Source of the DNA: Caryophanales bacterium UBA5732
Lineage (GTDB): Bacteria > Bacillota_I > Bacilli_A > Izemoplasmatales > Hujiaoplasmataceae
Length of the DNA stretch: 12,316 nt
Assembly: GCA_002419445.1 (NCBI GenBank)
Contig: DIGC01000062.1
Span: forward strand, 1 to 12,316
Reading direction: 5' to 3'
The stretch's first letter is position 1. Each line of letters starts with the position of its first letter. Positions 1-5,964 of this stretch are shown one piece after another. Below the pieces are notes generated by a model. That model searched no databases. It saw only the letters and a program-made list of their open reading frames with translations, and was not told the DNA's origin. Both the position numbers and the translations under genes were made by a program.

Positions 1-21
1 CAAATCCCTCTGGTTCCACCA
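1..21 (+). pseudogene. tRNA-Val 3' end fragment (cut by window edge)
   Basis: These bases are the T-loop 3' part, T-stem 3' strand, acceptor 3' strand (TGGTTCC), discriminator A and CCA of a tRNA. They are identical to the end of the tRNA fragment at 2617-2666. Whether a complete tRNA-Val lies just upstream cannot be seen. If it does, this is the functional attL end of the cassette stack; if not, it is a fourth truncated copy. Confidence 0.75.
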
Positions 22-27
22 TAATAA

Positions 28-66
28 ATTGAAATAGCTTCCGGAAACTAGAGAAATAGTATACAA
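28..66 (+). mobile_element. Left-end module of cassette A
   Basis: After the CCA there is TAATAA and then ATTGAAATAGCTTCC, exactly as after the tRNA fragment ending at 2666. The similarity continues through a purine-rich stretch to GTATA, and the same module recurs at 2673-2712 and 4075-4114. It is read as the internal left end of a cassette integrated at the tRNA 3' end. Its role (arm site, promoter or both) is inferred. Confidence 0.55.
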
Positions 67-96
67 AAACACTTCTCTAATTAAGGAAGCTTTTTA
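36..96 (+). terminator. Long nested hairpin with U-tract after the tRNA 3' end
   Basis: The outer stem AGCTTCC (36-42) pairs with GGAAGCT (85-91) and the inner stem TAGAGAA (49-55) pairs with TTCTCTA (73-79); TTTT follows. The position directly after CCA fits a tRNA terminator, although the internal loops make it weaker than a standard one. Confidence 0.5.
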
Positions 97-180
97 TATT
101 TTGAATAGATTTATATTAAATTAAACACAAATAACGGTACATCCGAACGAACGAAAATAGATTATAAAGTAATGATTTCC

Positions 181-228
181 AATATAATCGAAATTATACT
201 TGAAAAAGCTTTTAATTTCGAGTATAAT
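181..228 (+). promoter_or_regulatory. Promoter with palindromic operator for the first AAA-DUF4143 gene
   Basis: The -35 TTGAAA (200-205) and -10 TATAAT (223-228) are 17 bases apart. Two inverted-repeat pairs cover them. ATTATACTTGAAA (193-205) pairs with TTTCGAGTATAAT (216-228) with one mismatch, so the arms lie on the -35 and -10 boxes. A wider pair is AATATAATCGAAAT (181-194) with ATTTCGAGTATAAT (215-228). The layout fits a repressor-controlled promoter. A near copy lies at 6920-6966. Confidence 0.75.
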
Positions 229-246
229 CTAAAACGAGGTGGTAAT

Positions 247-1425
247 ATGATAAGAAGAGATAATTATATAAATGAATTATTAAAATATAAAGATAAGCCA
301 ATCATTAAGATATTGACTGGGTTAAGACGAGTTGGGAAATCAGTCCTAATAGATTTGTTTATTGATGAACTATACAACCAGGTTGTTGGAAAAGAACATA
401 TTTTAAAACTCAATTTTGAGCTTCCAGAAAATTTCAATATCCAAGATTTTAAAGATTTGTCAAATAGAGTGATGACTTGGAGTGAAGGAAAATCAGGTAA
501 GCTATATTTATTCCTTGATGAAGTTGGTAGAGTAAAGAATTGGGAAAAAGCGGTTAATGGATTTCATGCATTAAATAATTTTGATATATATGTGACTGGA
601 TCGAATGCAGACTTGCTATCTTCAGATTTATCAACTTATTTAGCTGGAAGATATATTGAAATTCTTGTTCATCCCTTTTCATTTAAAGAGTTTAAAGAAT
701 TAAAACCTAAAGCGACATTAAAGGAATATATTATATTTGGTGGAATGCCTTCAATAACTACTTTTGGATTTGATTATGATATATCGATGAATATTTTGAG
801 GGATCAGTTTAAATCAGCGGTACTGCAAGATGTTATCCAAAGAAATAGCATAAGAAATACAGTTATCTTAGAAAGATTAATAGAATATGTTTTTAGCAAC
901 ACTGGAAAAACTTTTTCAGCTTTATCAATATCTAAATATTTGAAATCTCAAAGAATGAATGTCTCTGTTGATACTATATTAAACTACCTAAAAATTATTA
1001 CAAATGCCTTTTTAATTTATAAAGTTAAAAGAAATGATTTAATAGGCAAATCAATCCTAAAAACAGAAGAGAAATACTATATTGCTGATCAAGGTATTCG
1101 CGAAGCAATTATCGGAAACAATGAGAATATAATAGAAATGCTATTAGAAAATATTGTATACATTGAACTTTTGAGAAGAGGATATACTGTCTACATTGGC
1201 AAAGTAAACAATCAAGAAATTGATTTTGTAGCGAAAAAAGGGAAATTAACTAAGTATTACCAAGTTTGTTATATTATGGAGTCTGAAAAAACAAGAAATA
1301 GAGAATTTAGTGTATACGAAGATATAAGAGATAATTTTGAAAAGTATGTGTTATCTATGGATCATGTTGATTTCTCACAAAATGGAATTATTCATTTGAA
1401 CATTGAAGATTTTCTATTAGAATAG
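247..1425 (+). CDS. AAA-family ATPase with C-terminal DUF4143 domain
   Basis: The protein has 392 residues, and the ATG at 247 is chosen because AGGTGG (237-242) precedes it and the promoter's -10 ends at 228. The earlier in-frame ATG at 172 lies upstream of that promoter. Visible motifs are Walker A GLRRVGKS (25-32), Walker B YLFLDE (87-92), the TGSN sensor-like motif (117-120) and AGR (133-135). The C-terminal part holds ENIVYIELLRRGY (301-313), EIDFV (324-328) and YQVCY (338-342), the PD-(D/E)XK-like arrangement seen in DUF4143 proteins. The family is widespread and poorly characterised, and no specific substrate is known to me. It is the only gene of cassette A. A paralogue lies at 2748-3941 and a decayed start at 6977. 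Confidence 0.85.
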   Translation: MIRRDNYINELLKYKDKPIIKILTGLRRVGKSVLIDLFIDELYNQVVGKEHILKLNFELPENFNIQDFKDLSNRVMTWSEGKSGKLYLFLDEVGRVKNWEKAVNGFHALNNFDIYVTGSNADLLSSDLSTYLAGRYIEILVHPFSFKEFKELKPKATLKEYIIFGGMPSITTFGFDYDISMNILRDQFKSAVLQDVIQRNSIRNTVILERLIEYVFSNTGKTFSALSISKYLKSQRMNVSVDTILNYLKIITNAFLIYKVKRNDLIGKSILKTEEKYYIADQGIREAIIGNNENIIEMLLENIVYIELLRRGYTVYIGKVNNQEIDFVAKKGKLTKYYQVCYIMESEKTRNREFSVYEDIRDNFEKYVLSMDHVDFSQNGIIHLNIEDFLLE

Positions 1426-1509
1426 TTTAGTTTTGAACGGAAAAACTTATAAAAAATTACTATATTATGATGGTTTAGTGGCCTTTATTTTATTATTCTA
1501 AAAAATGTT

Positions 1510-1533
1510 ACAAGGGTCAAGACAAGGGTCAAA
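1510..1533 (+). repeat. Tandem 12-bp direct repeats (putative integrase arm sites)
   Basis: ACAAGGGTCAAG (1510-1521) is followed directly by ACAAGGGTCAAA (1522-1533). Such short direct repeats beside a tRNA core are typical arm-type binding sites of tyrosine recombinases. The same pair lies at 2536-2559. Confidence 0.65.
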
Positions 1534-1590
1534 CTTATTATTAAAGTGTATTAAACGTCTAAATATAGAGGAAAATCAAGTGTACGCGAA

Positions 1591-1640
1591 TCTGCTTGAC
1601 GTGCAGAAGGTCGAAGGTTCAAATCCTTCTGGTTCCACCA
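1591..1640 (+). pseudogene. tRNA-Val(GAC) 3' half
   Basis: The anticodon stem TCTGC/GCAGA (1591-1595/1603-1607) encloses the loop TTGACGT, giving anticodon GAC. The T-stem GAAGG/CCTTC (1613-1617/1625-1629) encloses TTCAAAT. The acceptor strand TGGTTCC (1630-1636), A and CCA follow. The matching 5' half, which should begin GGAACCA, is absent: the bases upstream belong to the att module. Confidence 0.8.
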
Positions 1641-1658
1641 TAAAAAGCCTATTTTTGG

Positions 1659-1697
1659 GAAGTTTATTCATAGTAAATAAACTTCTCTTTTTTTTTT
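1659..1697 (+). terminator. Strong rho-independent terminator after tRNA half copy 1
   Basis: GAAGTTTATT (1659-1668) pairs perfectly with AATAAACTTC (1676-1685) over a 7-base loop, and a long T-run follows (1686-1697). It marks the left end of cassette B and would stop transcription from the tRNA. Confidence 0.85.
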
Positions 1698-1742
1698 GAG
1701 AGATTTTTGTTGTTAAAGAAGGCTTTTATATTTACCAAAAAA

Positions 1743-1751
1743 TGATATAAT
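1743..1751 (+). promoter_or_regulatory. Extended -10 promoter for the cassette B gene
   Basis: TGATATAAT is an extended -10 element (TGnTATAAT). No good -35 box is visible 17 bases upstream. It leaves a leader of about 75 bases before the ATG at 1832. Confidence 0.5.
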
Positions 1752-1831
1752 CCTATATATATATTCATTTGTAAGTACTGATTAAAATTCAACTAATCCA
1801 AATCTCTTTTTGAAATGAAAGGAGCAATTGT

Positions 1832-2365
1832 ATGAAAGTATTAAAAACTTCTACATTGTTAATCTTAGTACCGATTCTGATAATCGCTTTAGGATTTGGT
1901 GTTTATTATGTTTCCTATGAGTGGAGTATTCAGCGAAATATTAATAGAATCAAAGAAGAAAATGAATTATTTTATGAAATATTAAATGAAGAAGATATAG
2001 ATATACAAAATTATGTGCTTTATGAAGAAATCTTCATAGAGAACGGTAAATATTACCTAATCTTTACTGAAGATGTGACGAGTATTTACGATGAGGGTGA
2101 TATTATACAAGGCATATTACTTGAAATAGAATCGGACATAAATACTGCATATTCTTCAGATATAAATTTAGAAGAAGAAAACGATATTTACTCATTACCA
2201 TATTTATGGTTAGCTGGCGGAAATTCTACGTACGGAACTTCTCAAGGATTCTATATAAGGTCGGAGTTAAGAAGATTGATATTGGAAAACAATAGCAGCA
2301 TAGCTCAACGAATTATTACAATAAAAATTGAAGGTTCATATTGTTTAGGGAAATTGGAGTTTTGA
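1832..2365 (+). CDS. Membrane-anchored protein of unknown function
   Basis: The protein has 177 residues. AAAGGAG (1818-1824) stands 7 bases before the ATG. One hydrophobic segment (about residues 8-28) follows a short basic N-terminus, so it is a signal anchor or uncleaved signal peptide. The rest, rich in Glu, Asp, Ile and Tyr, is probably outside the cell; no lipobox Cys is seen at the end of the segment. I do not recognise a family. It is the sole gene of cassette B, between two tRNA-Val fragments and with its own promoter, so it is cargo of a very small element. It stops in TGA. Confidence 0.7.
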   Translation: MKVLKTSTLLILVPILIIALGFGVYYVSYEWSIQRNINRIKEENELFYEILNEEDIDIQNYVLYEEIFIENGKYYLIFTEDVTSIYDEGDIIQGILLEIESDINTAYSSDINLEEENDIYSLPYLWLAGGNSTYGTSQGFYIRSELRRLILENNSSIAQRIITIKIEGSYCLGKLEF

Positions 2366-2379
2366 TGTTTACAAAAACC

Positions 2380-2416
2380 AAATTATTGAAATGATAATTT
2401 ATAGTAAGTTTTTTCT
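2380..2416 (+). terminator. Weak candidate terminator
   Basis: AAATTAT (2380-2386) pairs with ATAATTT (2394-2400), and a T-run follows after a gap (2409-2414). The stem is all A-T and short, so this is tentative. Confidence 0.3.
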
Positions 2417-2535
2417 AGAAATTAATAAATCCATTTATTTCCTATTTAACATTCGCTTGAAACAACACAAAAATTTAATTATACTCAATATATGATGGTT
2501 TATCAGCTTTTATTTTAGTTTTTTTATAAAAAGTA

Positions 2536-2559
2536 ACAAGGGTCAAGACAAGGGTCAAA
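2536..2559 (+). repeat. Tandem 12-bp direct repeats (putative integrase arm sites)
   Basis: ACAAGGGTCAAG (2536-2547) and ACAAGGGTCAAA (2548-2559) are identical to the pair at 1510-1533. Flanking bases have diverged more, which suggests these repeats were under selection. Confidence 0.65.
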
Positions 2560-2616
2560 CTTATTTTAAAAGCACATTTAATGGCTAAATATAGCGATAA
2601 ATCAAGAGTAGGTTAA

Positions 2617-2666
2617 TCTGCTTGACGTGCAGAGGGTCGGGGGTTCAAATCCCTCTGGTTCCACCA
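2617..2666 (+). pseudogene. tRNA-Val(GAC) 3' half
   Basis: The anticodon stem TCTGC/GCAGA and loop TTGACGT are identical to copy 1. The T-stem is GGGGG/CCCTC (2639-2643/2651-2655) instead of GAAGG/CCTTC, with pairing kept by a compensatory change and a G-T wobble. Acceptor TGGTTCC, A and CCA follow (2656-2666). No 5' half is present. Confidence 0.8.
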
Positions 2667-2672
2667 TAATAA

Positions 2673-2712
2673 ATTGAAATAGCTTCCAAAAGTTGGAGAT
2701 ATGGTATAATAA
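2673..2712 (+). mobile_element. Left-end module of cassette C, with extended -10 promoter
   Basis: ATTGAAATAGCTTCC is followed by AAAAGTT, GGAGATA and TGGTATAATAA. The last 25 bases (2688-2712) match 4090-4114 at 23 positions. TGGTATAAT (2702-2710) is an extended -10 element that could drive the next gene. This module directly follows a tRNA half, as at the window start. Confidence 0.6.
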
Positions 2713-2742
2713 CCATACCACTCTGATGAAGGGAGCTTTTTT
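2681..2742 (+). terminator. Nested hairpin with U-tract after tRNA half copy 2
   Basis: AGCTTCC (2681-2687) pairs with GGGAGCT (2731-2737), with one G-T pair, and TGGTAT (2702-2707) pairs with ATACCA (2715-2720); a T-run follows. The arrangement equals that at 36-96. The hairpin's 3' arm overlaps the GAAGGGAG ribosome site of the next gene, so folding could also limit translation. Confidence 0.5.
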
Positions 2743-2747
2743 ATTTT

Positions 2748-3941
2748 ATGAGATTAACACTAGAGCAGAAAATGAAGATGTGTGAAGAGCATGTTATAAA
2801 GGGGAAATCAAGAATTTTAGAACAAATTATCGACGAATTAAAAAGTACAGGCATTGATGATAATCACATCATTACCATAAACTTTGAAGATATGGATTAT
2901 GAATATATAAATACATCTTCCAAATTAAATGATTATGTTAAATCCAAAATTAAAGACGATAATAAATATTACCTATTTTTGGATGAAATACAGCATGTCA
3001 AAGATTTCGAAAAAGCAATTGCTTCTTTTAAAGCTACAAAAAAATGTTCAATATTTGTCACAGGAAGCAATTCCAAACTTCTATCGGGTGAACTAGCGAC
3101 GTTATTGGTAGGAAGAACAGTAGAGTTTGAGATATTTCCATTTAATTTTAAAGAAGCTACTGACTATATGAAACTTATCGGAAGAGAAGTGGATCAAGAT
3201 TTCATTTTTGACTATTTAAAATGGGGGGGATTTCCTCAAAGATTTAACCTCAGTAGCGAACATGAAATTAAACAGTATTTGGATAATGTTTATGACGGAA
3301 TCATCTCAAAAGATATTCTAAAACGCAATTCTGACATTGAAGAGTATAAATTCAAATCAATATGCTCTTATGTACTGGCAAACGCAGGAAAAGAATTTTC
3401 GGCAGCAAATATAACCAATTATTTTAATACCATCAACAATAAGAATAAGATTGAGATTGATAAAAAGACGATCTATAACTATCTTGAAAAAATGGAAAAG
3501 GCTTATTTCATTTCGAGAGTAAAGAGATTTAATATTGTTGGAAAAGAAATATTGAAAACGATAGAAAAGCAATATGCAATCGATCCAGGATTAAGAACGA
3601 TAAATACCAATTTAGTTAACTTTGAAGACACGTTTTTTCTAGAAAACATCATTTATAACGAGCTCATTGTTAGAGGATATGAAGTTTACACGGGTAAAAC
3701 ATACAAAGGCGAAGTGGATTTCGTTGCATTAAAAGGCATGAAAAAATGTTTTATACAAGTATCATATTATCTGATTAACAAAGGAACAATCGAGAGGGAG
3801 TTTGATGCGTTTACTCCCATTAAAGATGCATCTCCCAAAATCGTTTTGTCATTAGATAAAGTTGATTTATCTCATGATGGTATTATTCACATGAATATTG
3901 TTGATTTCTTACTAGGAAACATTGATCTTCCTTTATCTTAA
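2748..3941 (+). CDS. AAA-DUF4143 protein with incomplete P-loop
   Basis: The protein has 397 residues and is paralogous to the one at 247-1425 along most of its length. Walker B YLFLDE (75-80), VTGSNSKLLS (104-113), VGR (121-123), ENIIYNELIVRGY (299-311), EVDFVA (322-327) and IQVSY (336-340) are present. The start is abnormal: the ~30 residues before the P-loop are replaced, and only GKS (19-21) of the usual GxxxxGK(S/T) remains, with Glu where the first Gly should be. ATP binding may therefore be lost or altered. GAAGGGAG stands 11 bases before the ATG. The gene begins 82 bases after a tRNA-Val fragment, so 5' loss during integration is plausible. The rest of the frame is intact. Confidence 0.8.
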   Translation: MRLTLEQKMKMCEEHVIKGKSRILEQIIDELKSTGIDDNHIITINFEDMDYEYINTSSKLNDYVKSKIKDDNKYYLFLDEIQHVKDFEKAIASFKATKKCSIFVTGSNSKLLSGELATLLVGRTVEFEIFPFNFKEATDYMKLIGREVDQDFIFDYLKWGGFPQRFNLSSEHEIKQYLDNVYDGIISKDILKRNSDIEEYKFKSICSYVLANAGKEFSAANITNYFNTINNKNKIEIDKKTIYNYLEKMEKAYFISRVKRFNIVGKEILKTIEKQYAIDPGLRTINTNLVNFEDTFFLENIIYNELIVRGYEVYTGKTYKGEVDFVALKGMKKCFIQVSYYLINKGTIEREFDAFTPIKDASPKIVLSLDKVDLSHDGIIHMNIVDFLLGNIDLPLS

Positions 3942-4003
3942 TTTCCACCAACTAAGATATATTTTGAATTTGTGAACGATATCCTAAAACACAAACTCCA
4001 TAC

Positions 4004-4065
4004 TGACAACATAGCAAATTTGGTTGTGACAACCTCAAAAGTGGCACAAACTTGGTTATGACAAC
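4004..4065 (+). repeat. Repeated TGACAAC elements with a perfect palindrome
   Basis: TTGGTTGTGACAAC (4020-4033) recurs as TTGGTTATGACAAC (4052-4065), and TGACAAC also occurs at 4004-4010. GGTTGTGACAACC (4022-4034) is a perfect 6-1-6 palindrome. GTGGCACAAA (4041-4050) recurs in reverse at 9419-9428. This is either an operator region of the toxin-antitoxin operon or the repeated end of a lost insertion sequence; I cannot decide. Confidence 0.45.
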
Positions 4066-4074
4066 ACAGGTCTG

Positions 4075-4114
4075 ATTGAAATGACTCCGAAAAGTTAGAG
4101 ATATGGTATACTAA
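4075..4114 (+). mobile_element. Orphan left-end module (start of cassette D)
   Basis: ATTGAAATGACTCC and the following purine-rich stretch up to TGGTATACTAA match the left-end modules at 2673-2712 and 28-66, but no tRNA fragment precedes it. The toxin-antitoxin operon therefore probably began a cassette of its own, whose junction with cassette C was lost near the repeats at 4004-4065. Confidence 0.5.
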
Positions 4115-4133
4115 AAAATTATAACTAAATGTA

Positions 4134-4162
4134 TTGAAATTCTCCATAAAAAGGTATATAAT
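4134..4162 (+). promoter_or_regulatory. Promoter of the AbiE-type operon
   Basis: The -35 TTGAAA (4134-4139) and -10 TATAAT (4157-4162) are exactly 17 bases apart. Transcription would start near 4169, leaving a leader of about 15 bases that carries GGAGGG (4173-4178). Confidence 0.75.
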
Positions 4163-4183
4163 ACAATTAACTGGAGGGAAAAT

Positions 4184-4801
4184 ATGATAAAAACTGTTGA
4201 AGATCTAAAAATAAAATATAAGGATTTTAGCGATGTAAATGGTAAAATCCAAAGAGAAATAAAAGTTGGAACGTATATACCAATCATTAGAGGGTTATAC
4301 GAAACTGATAAAAACACACCGGGTTATTATTTGTCATCGTATATCTATGGTCCTTCATATTTGTCATTTGATTATGCTTTATCTTATTACGGAATGATTC
4401 CAGAAAGAGTTACCAATTACACCCTAGCAACTTATAACAAACAAAAAACAAAAAAATATATTACTCCATTTGGAACTTATATATATAGAGACATCCCTAA
4501 AGCAGCTTATCCATTTGATATTTTGGCTATTGAAGAGAATAATTATGTATATTATATTGCATCGAAGGAGAAAGCTTTATGTGACAAATTATATTCTTTA
4601 AAAACAGTGACAAGCATAAGACAACTACAAAAAATGATTTTTGAAGATTTAAGGATTTACTCTGATGAGTTTTTCTCTCTTGATATAGACAAGTTAAGTA
4701 TGCTAATACCAAAATATAAGTCAAAAAACCTAATGTTACTAAAAAAATACATTAAAGGAGAAGCATATGCAAATCATAGATCAAATGTTGAAAAAATATG
4801 A
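4184..4801 (+). CDS. AbiEi-type antitoxin / transcriptional regulator
   Basis: The protein has 205 residues; GGAGGG lies 5 bases before the ATG. The N-terminal 40 residues look like a winged helix ending in IIRGLYE, the usual AbiEi N-terminal pattern. PSYLSFDYALSYYGMIPE (57-74) and ASKEKALCDKLY (126-137) are family hallmarks. In characterised AbiE systems this protein neutralises the AbiEii toxin without binding it (type IV) and represses its own operon. The gene overlaps the next one by 35 bases, as is usual for AbiE pairs, so the two are co-translated. It ends in TGA. The function is assigned from motifs and gene order. Confidence 0.85.
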   Translation: MIKTVEDLKIKYKDFSDVNGKIQREIKVGTYIPIIRGLYETDKNTPGYYLSSYIYGPSYLSFDYALSYYGMIPERVTNYTLATYNKQKTKKYITPFGTYIYRDIPKAAYPFDILAIEENNYVYYIASKEKALCDKLYSLKTVTSIRQLQKMIFEDLRIYSDEFFSLDIDKLSMLIPKYKSKNLMLLKKYIKGEAYANHRSNVEKI

Positions 4802-5633
4802 TACTCAGACATTCGAAGACAAAAAAAATGCTATAAAAGAAATAATACAGGAAATTGTTTTATCTGGTCTATCACGAGCTAATTTCTTTTCTAAAGCTGC
4901 ATTTTATGGCGGGACAGCCCTAAGAATATTCTATAATCTTGATCGATTTTCAGAAGATTTAGATTTTTCTTTACTAGTAAGTAATCCGGATTTCCGTTTT
5001 GAAGATTTTATACCAGTTTTAAGAGAAGAGGTAGAATCTTTAGGGCTAAAACTTGATATTGAAGAGAAAATAAAAACGCAAGAGACAAGTATCAAGTCAG
5101 TTTTCTTAAAAGGTAATACAAAAGAGCACTTCTTATTGTTTTATCCAAATATTGATCAAGATCTATCTATATTGCATTCAAACGAAAAAATTAAAGTGAA
5201 ATTTGAAATAGATATCAATCCACCAGATTTTGCGACAACTGAAATGGAATTTAGACTATTGCCATCTCCTTACCAAGTTAGGGTATACGACTTGCCTTCA
5301 TTATTCGCTGGTAAAATAGACGCTGTTCTTAGAAGGAATTGGAAAACAAGGATAAAAGGGAGAGATTTTTATGATTATATTTTCTTTTTGGCAATGGATA
5401 CACCAGTAAATATCAAACATTTAAAGGCTAGATTAATACAGTCTGGATTCATTGATTCAAATTTTTTATTAAATCGAGAAACATTAATTGAACTGCTTAA
5501 GAATAGATTTACCAGTATTGATTTCGAGGAGGCGAAAAAAGATGTCTTGCCATTTGTTAAGGACATTAGAAAACTAGATATATGGAGTGCAGAGTTTTTT
5601 ATAAATATTACAGAAAATCTGAGAGTAGTGTAA
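4767..5633 (+). CDS. AbiEii/AbiGii-type nucleotidyltransferase toxin
   Basis: The protein has 288 residues, of normal length for the family. AAAGGAGAA precedes the ATG inside the end of the antitoxin gene. The nucleotidyltransferase signature is intact: GGTALR (48-53), then SEDLDF (62-67) with the two metal-binding Asp at 64 and 66, and KFEID (145-149). The family motifs AGKIDAVL (181-188) and KGRDFYDY (197-204) follow. Toxins of this group transfer nucleotides, with tRNA the target in characterised MenT members, and stop growth, often during phage infection. All catalytic motifs look complete, so the pair is probably functional. Confidence 0.88.
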   Translation: MQIIDQMLKKYDTQTFEDKKNAIKEIIQEIVLSGLSRANFFSKAAFYGGTALRIFYNLDRFSEDLDFSLLVSNPDFRFEDFIPVLREEVESLGLKLDIEEKIKTQETSIKSVFLKGNTKEHFLLFYPNIDQDLSILHSNEKIKVKFEIDINPPDFATTEMEFRLLPSPYQVRVYDLPSLFAGKIDAVLRRNWKTRIKGRDFYDYIFFLAMDTPVNIKHLKARLIQSGFIDSNFLLNRETLIELLKNRFTSIDFEEAKKDVLPFVKDIRKLDIWSAEFFINITENLRVV

Positions 5634-5674
5634 TAGTTTTATGGATATTATTGAAAAAGAATTTCTCTAGAAAG

Positions 5675-5737
5675 TCATAAGGAAAAATAATTTATTTCTA
5701 AAGGTATCTTTTTAAATTTTTGTCCCTTGCTCGCCAT
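5675..5737 (-). pseudogene. IS3-family orfA N-terminal remnant
   Basis: On the minus strand AAGGAGG (5744-5750) precedes an ATG at 5737. The reading frame starts MASKGQKFKKIPLE and stops after 20 codons. The MAxKGQKFxKxP start is typical of the OrfA transposase subunit of the IS3 family (IS150 group), which is normally over 100 residues long. The helix-turn-helix part is missing, so it is a truncated remnant. It points away from the 7-TM gene. Confidence 0.6.
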
Positions 5738-5832
5738 AATTTTCCTCCTTATGTGTTTTTAGGTCGTGCCTCATTTTGCTTTTTGTGGATAACTTTGTTA
5801 TCCAAAAAGTTATATTACTATTAAATATATCA

Positions 5833-5857
5833 TGCCCACTTGACAGGGACTAGTTCA
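5833..5857 (-). repeat. IS3-like terminal inverted repeat
   Basis: Read on the minus strand it is TGAACTAGTCCC followed by TGTCAAGTGGGCA. This matches the TGxxC...CCC...GTGGACA form of IS3-family ends and faces the orfA remnant about 95 bases further on. Confidence 0.45.
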
Positions 5858-5889
5858 TTTAATACTAACATCTTAAGGTTTTTATTTTA

Positions 5890-5909
5890 TGTCCACTATA
5901 TGGGGTTCA
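5890..5909 (-). repeat. Second IS3-like terminal repeat
   Basis: Read on the minus strand it is TGAACCCCATATAGTGGACA, the same pattern as the repeat at 5833-5857. It suggests nested or successive insertions. Confidence 0.4.
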
Positions 5910-5920
5910 CTATTATTATA

Positions 5921-5964
5921 TATGGCAGAATAGAATTGTAGAAATATGGCGGAATAAAATGTAG
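5921..5964 (+). repeat. Direct repeats of a TATGGCRGAATA unit
   Basis: TATGGCAGAATAGAATTGTAG (5921-5941) is repeated with few changes at 5945-5964, a 24-base period. Closely spaced ~20-base repeats of this kind occur at IS21-family ends, but no transposase is here to confirm it. Confidence 0.5.

Larger units (their letters stand above)
1466..1640 (+). mobile_element. Right-end att module, copy 1 (end of cassette A)
   Basis: The module has, in order, a TATGATGGTTTAGTGGC box, two tandem 12-mers (1510-1533), a CTAAATATAG...AAATCAAG box (1560-1580), and a tRNA-Val 3' half ending in CCA. The same order recurs at 2491-2666 and, degraded, at 9476-9656; the distance from box 1 to the tRNA half is 125, 126 and 131 bases. 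This is how attR of an element integrated at a tRNA 3' end looks. A short reading frame across 1505-1699 is only a translation of this non-coding module. Confidence 0.7.
2491..2666 (+). mobile_element. Right-end att module, copy 2 (end of cassette B)
   Basis: It has the same order of blocks as 1466-1640: a TATGATGGTTTATCAGC box, tandem 12-mers, a CTAAATATAG...AAATCAAG box and the tRNA-Val 3' half. Together with copy 1 it bounds a cassette of 1026 bases (1641-2666). Confidence 0.7.

Noticed and set aside
172..246. N-terminal extension of the first AAA-DUF4143 protein
   Set aside because: The 25 extra codons cover the -35/-10 boxes and the ribosome site; the family normally starts at the MIRR-type Met at 247.
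1466..1640. Right-end module as a complete tmRNA or permuted tRNA
   Set aside because: No 5' acceptor strand (GGAACCA) or D arm is found upstream, there is no proteolysis-tag frame, and the upstream boxes are not tRNA-like beyond chance.
1505..1699. 64-codon open frame on the plus strand
   Set aside because: It runs through the tandem 12-mers, the tRNA-Val half and into the terminator. Its KVEGSNPSGST segment is the usual translation of a tRNA T arm and CCA end.
3357..4724. Several minus-strand open frames of 63-71 codons opposite the DUF4143 and AbiE-type genes
   Set aside because: They are antisense to well-supported genes and show no family motifs. One also spans the spacer before the operon.
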